A stretch of DNA of 18,484 nt from DATKCJ01 sp035513275 (lineage in GTDB: Bacteria > Verrucomicrobiota > Verrucomicrobiia > Opitutales > Opitutaceae), in assembly GCA_035513275.1 (NCBI GenBank), contig DATKCJ010000158.1:1-18484 (forward strand), in the 5' to 3' direction. How positions within the stretch are numbered: position 1 is the first letter of the stretch; each line of letters opens with the position of its first letter. The notes under the pieces are model-generated. The model was given only the letters and a program-made list of their open reading frames with translations. It was not told the DNA's origin and made no database searches. A program made the translations under genes and the position numbers. Positions 1 through 7,327 of this stretch are shown here, one piece after another.

Positions 1-1748
1 TGTGCGCGCGCATCAACGCAGAGTCTCCCCTCGCCAACGCGGCCACGGGTGGAGCCGTGCTACCGCTTCACGAAATTTGGGTGGCCGATCTCAAGCCGAA
101 GCTGCTCGCGATCACGATCGCTGCGGCGTTCGTGCTGCTGATCGCCGGTGCCAACATTTCGAGTTTGCTCCTCGCACGGCACATCGAGCGCGAGGGCGAT
201 TCGAGCATACGGATGGCGCTTGGCGCGAGCCGGCGCACGCTCGTCCGCGAATCACTTGCCCAGAGCCTTGTGCTCGCGGCGATCGGCACTGCGCTCGGTG
301 TTATGCTCGCCGTGTGGATGATCGATCCGCTCGTCGCGCTCAGTCCGCTCGGGAGCGACGCCTCGGGTGGTGTGCTGCGCGAGTTCGACGTGCCGATCAA
401 GGTGAACCCCGCGGTGCTCGCGTTCTCGGCCGGTGTGGCGCTGTTGCTTGCGCTCGGATTCGGCCTGCTGCCGGCGGTTCGCAACTCGCGCGCGCAATTC
501 GGCAATGTCCTGAAGGGCGTCGGCCGGAGCGGCACCCTCGACGCCGGCTCGCGCCGTTGGCTGCGGCTGATCGTGGTGGGCGAGGTGGCGGTCGCGGTCG
601 TTCTCCTCGTGTCGACGGCGCTCATGGTCCGCAGCTTCAAGAACCTGATCGCGGAGAACTGGGGTTACGAAATCGAGAACCGGCTCGCGATGGACGTGAC
701 GTTCACGGACCGGCTCCGTGCGGAGCACGGCGATCGCGTGCGCTATGTGGAACAAGGCCTCGAGCAGCTTCGCGCGCTTCCGGGAGTGCGCTCCGCCTAC
801 GCGACGACGCCGCACCAGATGTATCCGGCGTTCAGTCTGGCGGCGCTCACGCCCGAAGGCACCACGCCGCCCGAGCCCCGTGGCTACTATCTCGCTTATC
901 ACCGGATGGTGTTTCCCGGCTACTTCAGCGACTCCGGCGTGCAGATCCTGCGGGGGCGCGCGATCGACGAAACCGACCGGGCTGAGGGCCGTTTCGTCGC
1001 CGTAGTGAGCGAAGGGTTCGCGAAGCGGATGTGGCCGGGCGAGGATGCAGTCGGCAAGACGATCAAGCGCGGCCGCGCCGACAGCACCCGTCCAACCTAC
1101 GTGGTCGTGGGCGTTGCAGCCGACCGAAAGGCGATCATCGATCGCGACGACGGCGACGTCGTCGGCAACTGGTATCTGCCTTACGCGCAGAATCCCGGGT
1201 ATCTCGCGGACACGGTCACGTTCGTGATCGAGGCCGCGGTCGCACCCGAGACGCTTGAGGCGCCGGCGCGCGCCGCGCTCGCAACGGTCGATCCGAGAAT
1301 CGCGGCGGCAAACTTTAACACTCTCGATCGACTCGTCGACGCGAGCTACGCCAACGACCGGTTTGCGGTGCTGCTCATCGGCATGTTCGGCGCGCTCGGC
1401 TTGCTGCTCGCTGCGATGGGACTCTACGGGCTGCTGGCGTTCCAGGTGGTTCGGCGCACGCGCGAGATCGGTGTGCGGACCGCGCTCGGGGCAAACGCGC
1501 GCGACATCGTCGCTATGGTATTAAGAGAGGGCGGGGCGCTCCTGCTCACCGGCCTTGTCGTTGGCATCGCGGCTTCACTCGCACTCACCCGCCTCCTCAA
1601 CGCCGAACTGCACAACGTGAGCGCCACCGATCCTGCGGCCTATCTCGCGGCGGCCGTCGTGCTCGGAGTCGCCACCGCGTTTGCGTGCTGGCTGCCCGCC
1701 CGCAAGGCCGCCAAAGTCGACCCGATGGTTGCCTTGAGGGCCGAGTGA
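1..1748 (+). CDS. MacB/FtsX-type ABC transporter permease (ADOP form), 5' truncated
   Basis: The reading frame is open from base 3, so the start lies outside the window; about 581 residues are visible and roughly 280-300 N-terminal residues are probably missing, judged against the complete 852-residue relative downstream. The visible part opens in the first FtsX domain (a membrane helix, then the family pattern ARHIERE..IRMALGASR), passes through a second periplasmic MacB-like domain, and ends in a second FtsX domain with the pattern RRTREIGVRTALGA and the typical terminus VDPMVALRAE. Duplicated permeases of this layout are known as acidobacterial duplicated orphan permeases (ADOP) and are also common in Verrucomicrobiota. 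MacB relatives couple an ATPase to periplasmic efflux or lipoprotein handling, but the substrate cannot be told here. No ATPase gene is adjacent. A first in-frame GTG at 57 lies inside the domain and is not the start. Confidence 0.9.
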   Translation, partial: CARINAESPLANAATGGAVLPLHEIWVADLKPKLLAITIAAAFVLLIAGANISSLLLARHIEREGDSSIRMALGASRRTLVRESLAQSLVLAAIGTALGVMLAVWMIDPLVALSPLGSDASGGVLREFDVPIKVNPAVLAFSAGVALLLALGFGLLPAVRNSRAQFGNVLKGVGRSGTLDAGSRRWLRLIVVGEVAVAVVLLVSTALMVRSFKNLIAENWGYEIENRLAMDVTFTDRLRAEHGDRVRYVEQGLEQLRALPGVRSAYATTPHQMYPAFSLAALTPEGTTPPEPRGYYLAYHRMVFPGYFSDSGVQILRGRAIDETDRAEGRFVAVVSEGFAKRMWPGEDAVGKTIKRGRADSTRPTYVVVGVAADRKAIIDRDDGDVVGNWYLPYAQNPGYLADTVTFVIEAAVAPETLEAPARAALATVDPRIAAANFNTLDRLVDASYANDRFAVLLIGMFGALGLLLAAMGLYGLLAFQVVRRTREIGVRTALGANARDIVAMVLREGGALLLTGLVVGIAASLALTRLLNAELHNVSATDPAAYLAAAVVLGVATAFACWLPARKAAKVDPMVALRAE

Positions 1749-1908
1749 ATCGTTCTCGTAATCGTTATCTTTCTCATTCTCTCATTTGACCCGATCCTGC
1801 TACGCCTGAAGCACGACTGTTCGAGAGAACGATTAGGATTACGAGAATGAGAACGACGCCGACCCATCCCCTCACTCCCTTCATCCCTCACTCCCTTTTC
1901 CACTCCCC
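1749..1908. repeat. Stuttering TCTCGTAATC-type inverted repeat between permease genes
   Basis: The spacer between the two permeases holds a ten-base perfect inverted repeat (1754-1763 TCTCGTAATC with 1837-1846 GATTACGAGA). It extends outward to 1750/1850 with one G-T pair. Related fragments such as CGTTCTC, TCATTCTC, GAGAACGA and GAATGAGAACGA occur several times in both arms, so the arms look built from a slipping short motif. The loop is about 73 bases. No gene fits here. The bases before the next start are pyrimidine-rich and lack a Shine-Dalgarno sequence. Confidence 0.6.
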
Positions 1909-4467
1909 ATGACCGACCTCCTCATCGAAATCCGCCGCGCATTGCGACTGCTCGCGAAGTCTCCGGGATTCACGTTTGTCGCCGCCGGCACGCTTGCGCT
2001 CGCGATCGGCGTCAACTCCGCGATCTTCTCCATCGTCAACGGGCTGCTCTTGAAGACGGTTGCCGTTGAAAAGGCCGAGGAGGTCGTCCACGTCTTCTCC
2101 GCGCGCAAGGATGCCACACGCGACTTCCGCCAGTTTTCGCACGCGGAATTCATGGAGCTTCGTTCGAGTGAGGGCGCGTTCGCCGACGTGTCCGCGGTCG
2201 GGCTCGGCCTCGCCGGGGTGGGGCTGCAACCTGGCAACATGCGACGCAGCTTCGTATGCTCGGTTTCCGACAACTTCTTTTCCGTGCTTGGCGCGCGCCC
2301 GCACTCAGGCCGCTGGTTCAACGCCGCGGAATCGCGGCCCAATGCGAGTATCCAGGTCGCCGTGGCGAGCTACCCGTTCTGGGAGAAGACGGGTGCCCGC
2401 GCGGATTTTCTCGGCAGCACTGTCTACGTGAATGACCGGCCGCACACGATCGTCGGCATCGCGCCGAAAGGGTTCTCGGGAATCAGCGCCGCACTCGCGC
2501 CCCAACTCTACCTGCCGATGGGAGTCTTCAACCTCACCTCGGGTGCATTTGCCGAGACCGATTTGACCGATCTCGAAAACCCAAAGCTCTACGCGCTCAA
2601 CGTAACTGCACGCCTCGCGCCGGGCCTCACGCTAGAGTCGGTGAAGGAGCGCCTTCCGGCGCTCGCCGAGCAACTCACCGCAATCCAGCCGTCCGATGCG
2701 CAGGGCACGCGCGACCTCATCGTCACCGTGCCCTCGAGGTTCAGCATCAGCACGACTCCCGAAAGCGATGAGGCGGTGTCACTCATCGGCGTCCTTCTCG
2801 TCGCAATGGCGGCGGTGGTGCTCCTTATCGCGAGCCTCAACCTCGCCAATATGCTTCTCGCGCGAGGCACTGCGCGCACACGCGAGATCGCCATCCGCCT
2901 CGCAGTCGGCGCCACGCGCTGGCAGATCGTCCGCCAGCTTCTCATCGAGGGATTTGTGCTCGCGCTGCTCGGAGGTGCCGTCGGCGTGCTCCTGAGCGTG
3001 TGGTCGAACAGCCTTCTTGAGCAATCGTTCGAGGGATTGCTGCGCACCTTCAATTTCGCGCTCACGAGCCAGCTCACGCCGGACGCGACCGCGGTCGTGG
3101 CGACGTTCGTCGCGTGCATGCTCGCGACGCTTGTCTTCAGCCTCGGGCCTGCGCTCAAGGCTTCGAAGGCCGACGTTGTCAACGACCTGAAGGCCCAGGC
3201 AGGCGACGAGGCGGCGCACGGACGTTGGAACAGGTTCTTCGCCGGCCGCCATATTCTCGTGATGGCGCAGATGACGCTTTCGCTCGTCCTGCTGTTTGCC
3301 GCGGGCCTCTTCCTGCGCGGCGCGCTGAACGCGAGCGGCGTGATGCCGGGCTTCAACCCGAAGGGCGCGATCGTCGCCGAGATCGACCACTCGCTGATCA
3401 ACATAAGGGGCGCCGAGGCCGCGAGCCGCCAGCAAGTCGTGCTCGAACGCGTCCGCTCGCTGCCCGGAGTGACGGCGGCCGGCATGTCGACGCTGATTCC
3501 CTACGGTAACATCACGAACACCTCGCGCATCATGCCGGCGAATGCGCCCATTCCGGAAACGGCCGGGCCCGACGCACCGCGGCCGGGCACAGGCGGCATC
3601 TACACGGCGATCACGCGCGACTACCTCGCCTCGATTGGCGTGCGTCTCCTGCAAGGCCGCGACTTCACCGACGTCGAGACGATGCAGAAGAGCGCGCCCT
3701 CGGTGTGCATCATCGATGAGACGATGGCCAAGGCGTTGTTTCCCGAGGGCGATGCGCTCGGCCAGCGCGTGCGCTACACGCAGGCGCCCTCCGACGGCTC
3801 GTCCGCCGAAATGGAGATCGTCGGCATTACTTCGTGGCACAGGCACGACATCCAGGACGATGCCCCGGCCCGCAGGCGCATCTACGTGCCGCTCGCCAAG
3901 AGTTTCAGCCCCGGCGTCTACGTGATGGTGCGCCTCCAGACCGAAGATCCGGACGCGGTCCTCAACTATCTGCCAACACTACGCGCAGCGATGCGCGAGG
4001 TGGACCCCACCATGCCGGTGCTCAACGTCAGCCCTTTCGCCGAGGAGATGGGTCGGACGATCACGCTTTGGATCACGAAGCTCGGTGCCTTCATGTTCGG
4101 GGTGTTCGGCTCGATCGCTCTGCTGCTCGCCGTCGTCGGTGTCTATGGCGTGAAGGCCTACGCAGTCGAGCGCCGCACGCGCGAGATCGGCATCCGGATC
4201 GCGCTAGGCGCGGAGCGGCGCGATGTCCTTGCGCTCATCATGCGACAGGCTGTGCAGCAAGTTGGAGTGTCGGTCGGCGTGGGCATCATACTTTCCCTTC
4301 TAGTGGGGCAGGTGCTCGCGAACCTGCTCTACGACGTGAAGCCGTGGGATCCGGTCGTGCTCGTCACCGCGGCAGCTCTCCTCGTCGCAGCGACGCTCGT
4401 TGCGTGCTACGTGCCCGCGCGCCGGGCAGTCGGTGTGAATCCGATCACGGCGCTGCGATCGGAATGA
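1909..4467 (+). CDS. MacB/FtsX-type ABC transporter permease (ADOP form), full length
   Basis: This 852-residue inner-membrane protein has the complete duplicated permease layout. An N-terminal stretch (MTDLLIEIRRALRLLAKSPG) precedes helix one at about residues 21-48. A MacB periplasmic core domain follows to about 270, then an FtsX domain at about 291-420 with ARTREIAIRLAVGATR. A helix at about 446-470 leads into a second periplasmic domain to about 700, and a second FtsX domain (about 721-850) contains RRTREIGIRIALGAERR and ends NPITALRSE. The ATG at 1909 gives exactly the usual family N terminus, although CCCC rather than a Shine-Dalgarno sequence precedes it. It lies 160 bases after a related permease, so the pair is a tandem duplication or a heterodimer-like set. 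Such proteins need a separate LolD/MacB-like ATPase, and none is visible in the window. Substrate unknown. Confidence 0.93.
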   Translation: MTDLLIEIRRALRLLAKSPGFTFVAAGTLALAIGVNSAIFSIVNGLLLKTVAVEKAEEVVHVFSARKDATRDFRQFSHAEFMELRSSEGAFADVSAVGLGLAGVGLQPGNMRRSFVCSVSDNFFSVLGARPHSGRWFNAAESRPNASIQVAVASYPFWEKTGARADFLGSTVYVNDRPHTIVGIAPKGFSGISAALAPQLYLPMGVFNLTSGAFAETDLTDLENPKLYALNVTARLAPGLTLESVKERLPALAEQLTAIQPSDAQGTRDLIVTVPSRFSISTTPESDEAVSLIGVLLVAMAAVVLLIASLNLANMLLARGTARTREIAIRLAVGATRWQIVRQLLIEGFVLALLGGAVGVLLSVWSNSLLEQSFEGLLRTFNFALTSQLTPDATAVVATFVACMLATLVFSLGPALKASKADVVNDLKAQAGDEAAHGRWNRFFAGRHILVMAQMTLSLVLLFAAGLFLRGALNASGVMPGFNPKGAIVAEIDHSLINIRGAEAASRQQVVLERVRSLPGVTAAGMSTLIPYGNITNTSRIMPANAPIPETAGPDAPRPGTGGIYTAITRDYLASIGVRLLQGRDFTDVETMQKSAPSVCIIDETMAKALFPEGDALGQRVRYTQAPSDGSSAEMEIVGITSWHRHDIQDDAPARRRIYVPLAKSFSPGVYVMVRLQTEDPDAVLNYLPTLRAAMREVDPTMPVLNVSPFAEEMGRTITLWITKLGAFMFGVFGSIALLLAVVGVYGVKAYAVERRTREIGIRIALGAERRDVLALIMRQAVQQVGVSVGVGIILSLLVGQVLANLLYDVKPWDPVVLVTAAALLVAATLVACYVPARRAVGVNPITALRSE

Positions 4468-4470
4468 GAT

Positions 4471-4504
4471 TCGGGTCCAGGGTCTGGGATCTCGGGTCTG
4501 GGGG
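4471..4504. repeat. Degenerate TCGGGTC heptamer run
   Basis: Directly after the permease stop, about four and a half degenerate heptamers of consensus TCGGGTC can be read (4471-4477, 4478-4484, 4485-4491, 4492-4498 and a partial unit). The consensus is the reverse complement of the GACCCGA heptamer array at 16811-16855, so both tracts belong to one repeat family in opposite orientation. Confidence 0.6.
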
Positions 4505-4509
4505 TGTAG

Positions 4510-4530
4510 CCCGCTGCGGGGAGCAGCGGG
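4510..4530. repeat. Short GC-rich hairpin GTAGCCCGC type
   Basis: CCCGCTG (4510-4516) and CAGCGGG (4524-4530) form a seven-base perfect stem with a seven-base loop, preceded by GTAG. A similar GTAGCCCGCG...CGCGGG hairpin lies at 16680-16703, again next to a heptamer tract. No T-run follows, so a classical terminator is unlikely. Confidence 0.5.
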
Positions 4531-4571
4531 ACGCGGGTTGAGCGTTTCGAGAACCTATATGCGGATGAGGA

Positions 4572-4671
4572 AAAGCGGCACAGGAGTGCCGCACTCCAAG
4601 ACGTTGACGCGAAGCTTGGAGCAGCCCTCTGGCGCCGCAGGCCTTGGAGTGCGGCAGTCCTCTGCCGCTTT
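4572..4671. repeat. Long inverted repeat with 29-base arms (AAAGCGGCA... element)
   Basis: The left arm 4572-4600 begins AAAGCGGCACAGGAGTGCCG. The right arm 4643-4671 ends TCCTCTGCCGCTTT and is its reverse complement apart from two mismatches. The 42-base centre contains a further CTTGGAG copy (4615-4621). The element sits between two convergent genes (permease stop at 4467, hydrolase stop at 4715), so it could stop transcription from both sides, though there is no clear T-run. From memory, similar GCGGCAGAGGACTGCCGC palindromes recur between genes in Verrucomicrobiota, which would make it a dispersed REP-like or MITE-like element. That recurrence cannot be tested within this window. Confidence 0.8.
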
Positions 4672-4714
4672 CGCGTCGAGCGCGCAGCGTAGTTAAGAAA
4701 AATAGCATGCGACC

Positions 4715-6082
4715 TCACCGATGGCGCTTCGCCTTCTCGATTCCCGTCACCCGCGAGGCGACGAGCTCGAGATCCGGCGCGAACCAGAACCACAGCTCGA
4801 GCCCGGGCACGTAGAAAATGCCGCCGCCGATGGCGAACGCGCGGTAGCGCACTCCTCCCTCGGGTGTGACGTGCAGCGTGCCCGACGTGTTCTCGATCGC
4901 GAGCGCACCGTCGCGCAGCGGGTAATGGCCCGCGATGGCGTCGCGTTCGGAACGCGGCACCTGTCGGATCTCCGGCGGCACGAGCGGTTCGGGCGACGCG
5001 CCGTCGAGCACGGCGGTGATCGCGCGGATGAGCGCGGGGAGCAGCCACTGCGGCGGCGTGTTGTTGCACGTGAAGACGATCGAGCGGCGCGCCGCGTGGT
5101 CGCGATGCACGCGTGTGCTGAACGCATTGTGCTCGCCGGAATACCACGCCTTGTTGCCACCGTCGGCTTGGTTCCAACTGAGCCAGTTGAGCTCCGAGCT
5201 GATGCCGCCGATCGTGGCGGGCTTCATTCCTTCGGCGAGCGTCGCAGCCTGGAGGAGAGGGCTTTCGAGGAACGACATGTTCCAGCGGTGCAGGTCGCGC
5301 GCCGAAAGGTAGAAGTTGCCGCCACCGACCATGCCCTCGTTGTCGAACGCGTCGTGATCTTCCCACACGTCGTCTTTCAGCCGGTAGCCTCGGGTGCGCG
5401 TGTCCTTCCAGTCGGCAAACATGGCCGGTCGGATAAACGCGGTTTCCATCTGCAGAGGTGCGAGGATCCAGTCGCGCGCGAGTGATTCGAACGGCTCGCC
5501 CGCCGCGGCGGCCGCGACGAGGGCAGCGATGTCGTAGGCAGTGTTGCAGTAATTGAACTGGCTGCCGGGCTCGAATTCCAACGGCGGTTGCTCGCTCGCG
5601 AGGGTTGTGAGAAAGCGCTCGTTGGTCCACACCGTGCCGGCCGGCCACGCCTTCTCGAACCAGTCGTAGTTTGGCAGCCCGCTGCTGTGCGCGAGCAAAT
5701 GGCGCACGGTGATCGCGGGGTAGGGAAACGTGGGGAGGTGTTTGTGCACCGGATCGTCGACACTGAGCCGTCCGTCCGCGTGGAGTTTCCAAACGATCAG
5801 GGCCGTGAGCGGCTTCGCGATCGACCCGGTGTCGTTCGGCGTATCCAGCGTGAAGGTGACCGCCTCCTCGCGGTTCGCGATCCCGAAGCTCGCCTCGTAA
5901 ACGACCGCGCCTGCGTCCGCCACGATGATCGCGCCGTGGAAAAGGTCGCGCGCGTGCAGGTCGCGCATCATCGCGTCGATCTCCGCGTGCGGCTCTCCGG
6001 CGATGAGGACGTTAAACGCCGGCACGAGAGCCAGCGCCACCAACATGATGCATGGGGGACCATCGCGGGAGCGGGAAAACAT
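4715..6082 (-). CDS. Exported serine hydrolase, beta-lactamase/transpeptidase fold
   Basis: The 455-residue protein has the class C beta-lactamase/D-alanyl carboxypeptidase-like fold. The nucleophile motif SxxK is S87-I-A-K90 in GSIAKPLTA, and the YxN motif is Y178-C-N180 after EPGSQFN. LLAHSSGLPNYD near 129-140 is a family landmark. The usual C-terminal HxG motif is not clear: the candidate GEHNAF has Ala where Gly is expected. The last 100 residues (AIAGHYPLRDGAL onward) look like the beta-rich tail often appended to these enzymes. Hydrophobic residues about 13-28 suggest export to the periplasm or outer face. I chose the ATG at 6082; an ATG at 6046 would give a shorter leader. The substrate could be a peptide, ester or beta-lactam; these enzymes are often esterases, and resistance should not be assumed. 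It is a single gene, divergent from the next one. Confidence 0.87.
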   Translation of the reverse strand: MFSRSRDGPPCIMLVALALVPAFNVLIAGEPHAEIDAMMRDLHARDLFHGAIIVADAGAVVYEASFGIANREEAVTFTLDTPNDTGSIAKPLTALIVWKLHADGRLSVDDPVHKHLPTFPYPAITVRHLLAHSSGLPNYDWFEKAWPAGTVWTNERFLTTLASEQPPLEFEPGSQFNYCNTAYDIAALVAAAAAGEPFESLARDWILAPLQMETAFIRPAMFADWKDTRTRGYRLKDDVWEDHDAFDNEGMVGGGNFYLSARDLHRWNMSFLESPLLQAATLAEGMKPATIGGISSELNWLSWNQADGGNKAWYSGEHNAFSTRVHRDHAARRSIVFTCNNTPPQWLLPALIRAITAVLDGASPEPLVPPEIRQVPRSERDAIAGHYPLRDGALAIENTSGTLHVTPEGGVRYRAFAIGGGIFYVPGLELWFWFAPDLELVASRVTGIEKAKRHR

Positions 6083-6442
6083 GGGTGCAGTCTGCCGTTT
6101 ACGCCGGGCGGGACAACCATTCCCGAGTGCCGTGCCGGCGAACCCAATACTGAACCTGCGACCAGCTGGTCTGCTTCATGTGGGTCGGGCTTTATGCCCG
6201 ACATCAACAGGCGTGCGCGTGACTGCCTGTCGGGGATAAACCCCGACCCACAGCCAGATCCGAAACCTGCTGGATAATACCGCCACACACCGCCTGCGTC
6301 TGTCTCTTGCGAATTTCGTGCGCTGTGGTAGTCAGGGAGCCGGCCCGTGATCTTGTGCGTCGCGGGCCTGCTTGCAGGATGTCGCTTTCACAGGGCATGG
6401 CGGGCGTGCGAGCACAATCCCCAAGAACCACAGGTCCACACT
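6083..6442. other. Divergent intergenic region, no supported gene
   Basis: This 360-base spacer separates the hydrolase start from the next gene on the opposite strand, so promoters for both should lie here. I cannot pick out convincing -35/-10 boxes. The main structure is the inverted repeat at 6179-6252. Short frames covering the spacer have no recognisable protein content. An in-frame GTG at 6347 upstream of the next gene would encode a leader with a lipobox-like LLAGC, but it lacks a ribosome-binding site. Confidence 0.6.
6179..6252. repeat. Inverted repeat with 25-base arms (TGTGGGTCGGG type)
   Basis: The left arm 6179-6203 (TGTGGGTCGGGCTTTATGCC, then CGACA) and right arm 6228-6252 (TGTCGGGGATAAACCCCGAC, then CCACA) are reverse complements except for two mismatches, with a 24-base loop. 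Each arm also holds a small internal stem around TTTAT or ATAAA. I recall similar GTGGGTCGGGCTTCA / GATAAA-CCCGACCCAC elements scattered in other bacterial genomes, so it is probably a dispersed palindromic repeat. Its place between divergent starts makes a terminator role unlikely. Confidence 0.8.
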
Positions 6443-7159
6443 ATGAACCGTATCATCAGGTTCGTCGCGCCGTTGCTGGCGCTTTTCGCGGCGGGAATCG
6501 TTCCCGCTTTTTCCCAAGCCACTGCTCCGGTCCTTCCGGCGATCGTGATCCAGCAGGTCTCTGCTGAAGACAGTGACGTCTACGCGACACTGCTCGCCCG
6601 AAACAACGAGATCACCAAGGAGAAGCTCGGATTCGAAAACTACTTCCGCATCTACCTCGGCGTTACTGCGGGTATGGACACCGGCGAGTTGTTCGTTGTC
6701 ACGGCCGGCGAGTCTTTCGCCACGCTGAGCAAGAACACGACGGCGGTCTTCGCCCTTCCCGATCTCATCGCACGCCGCGGGCAGCTCGATGCAGTGCGCA
6801 CGCTTGGACCTCAAACTTCGTGGAAAGCAGTGCGCTGGGGTGGCACGCACAAGGGAGCGTGGATCTACAACAGTTGGGTCAACGTAAGCGACGAGGCCGC
6901 CTACCTCGCCGCCATCGACGAACTGCGCGGAGTTCTCAATGGACTCGGTTTTCAGGACTGCCACATGAACGTCTACCGCGCTGTCGCCGGCCGCAGTGAA
7001 GCGACGCACTTCGTCTCGGTCAATACGCCCTCGGCCGAGCGGCTCGCCGCGAACCTTGACGCGATCAGCAACGACCCGACGGTCGCGAAGTGGTTCGCAT
7101 CCTCGGCGAAGCTCCGGACCGTCGTGCGCAACGGCACCTACCGCGAGATCACTCAATAG
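6443..7159 (+). CDS. Exported protein of unknown function, possible duplicated alpha/beta domain
   Basis: I do not recognise a named family. The 238-residue product starts at ATG 6443 with a clean signal peptide (MNRIIRFVAPLLALFAAG, cleavage near AFS-Q). The mature part seems to contain two similar halves. Residues about 34-100 run IVIQQVSAEDSDVYATLLAR through GELFVVTAGESFATL. Residues about 135-220 run WIYNSWVNVSDEAAYLAAID through HFVSVNTPSAERLAANL. Each half reads as strand, long helix, strand, strand, helix, which fits a dimeric alpha/beta-barrel (ferredoxin-like) fold, though this is inference from pattern alone. The only cysteine noticed is in FQDCHMN. The gene stands alone and is closed by a strong terminator at 7178-7212. 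A GTG at 6347 could give a longer lipoprotein form, but I judge it less likely. Confidence 0.75.
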   Translation: MNRIIRFVAPLLALFAAGIVPAFSQATAPVLPAIVIQQVSAEDSDVYATLLARNNEITKEKLGFENYFRIYLGVTAGMDTGELFVVTAGESFATLSKNTTAVFALPDLIARRGQLDAVRTLGPQTSWKAVRWGGTHKGAWIYNSWVNVSDEAAYLAAIDELRGVLNGLGFQDCHMNVYRAVAGRSEATHFVSVNTPSAERLAANLDAISNDPTVAKWFASSAKLRTVVRNGTYREITQ

Positions 7160-7177
7160 TCTCATCGTATCGACCTT

Positions 7178-7212
7178 GAGGCGGCGGATTCGTCCGCCGC
7201 CTCGCTTTATTT
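7178..7212 (+). terminator. Rho-independent terminator
   Basis: GAGGCGGCGGA (7178-7188), a TTCG tetraloop (7189-7192) and TCCGCCGCCTC (7193-7203) form a perfect 11-base stem followed by GCTTTATTT. It lies 18 bases after the stop of the exported protein gene and should separate that gene from the cluster starting at 7328. Confidence 0.92.
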
Positions 7213-7327
7213 CGTCTTGGCGGGAGGCGGTCGCTGCGACAGAAGTAGTGTCCCGGCGGCGTCATTGATCCCACAACGACGGCGGCCGATTCGGGACTCG
7301 ATGAACTTCGCGTCTTCTTCTGTCCCC

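Noticed and set aside
2..985. Long arginine-rich frames on both strands inside the permease and other genes
   Set aside because: High GC makes alternative frames stay open. These show no domain patterns and are rich in Arg/Ala, typical of shadow frames.
4510..4530. GC-rich hairpin as terminator of the permease gene
   Set aside because: The stem is good but no T-run follows on either strand; better treated as a repeat fragment.
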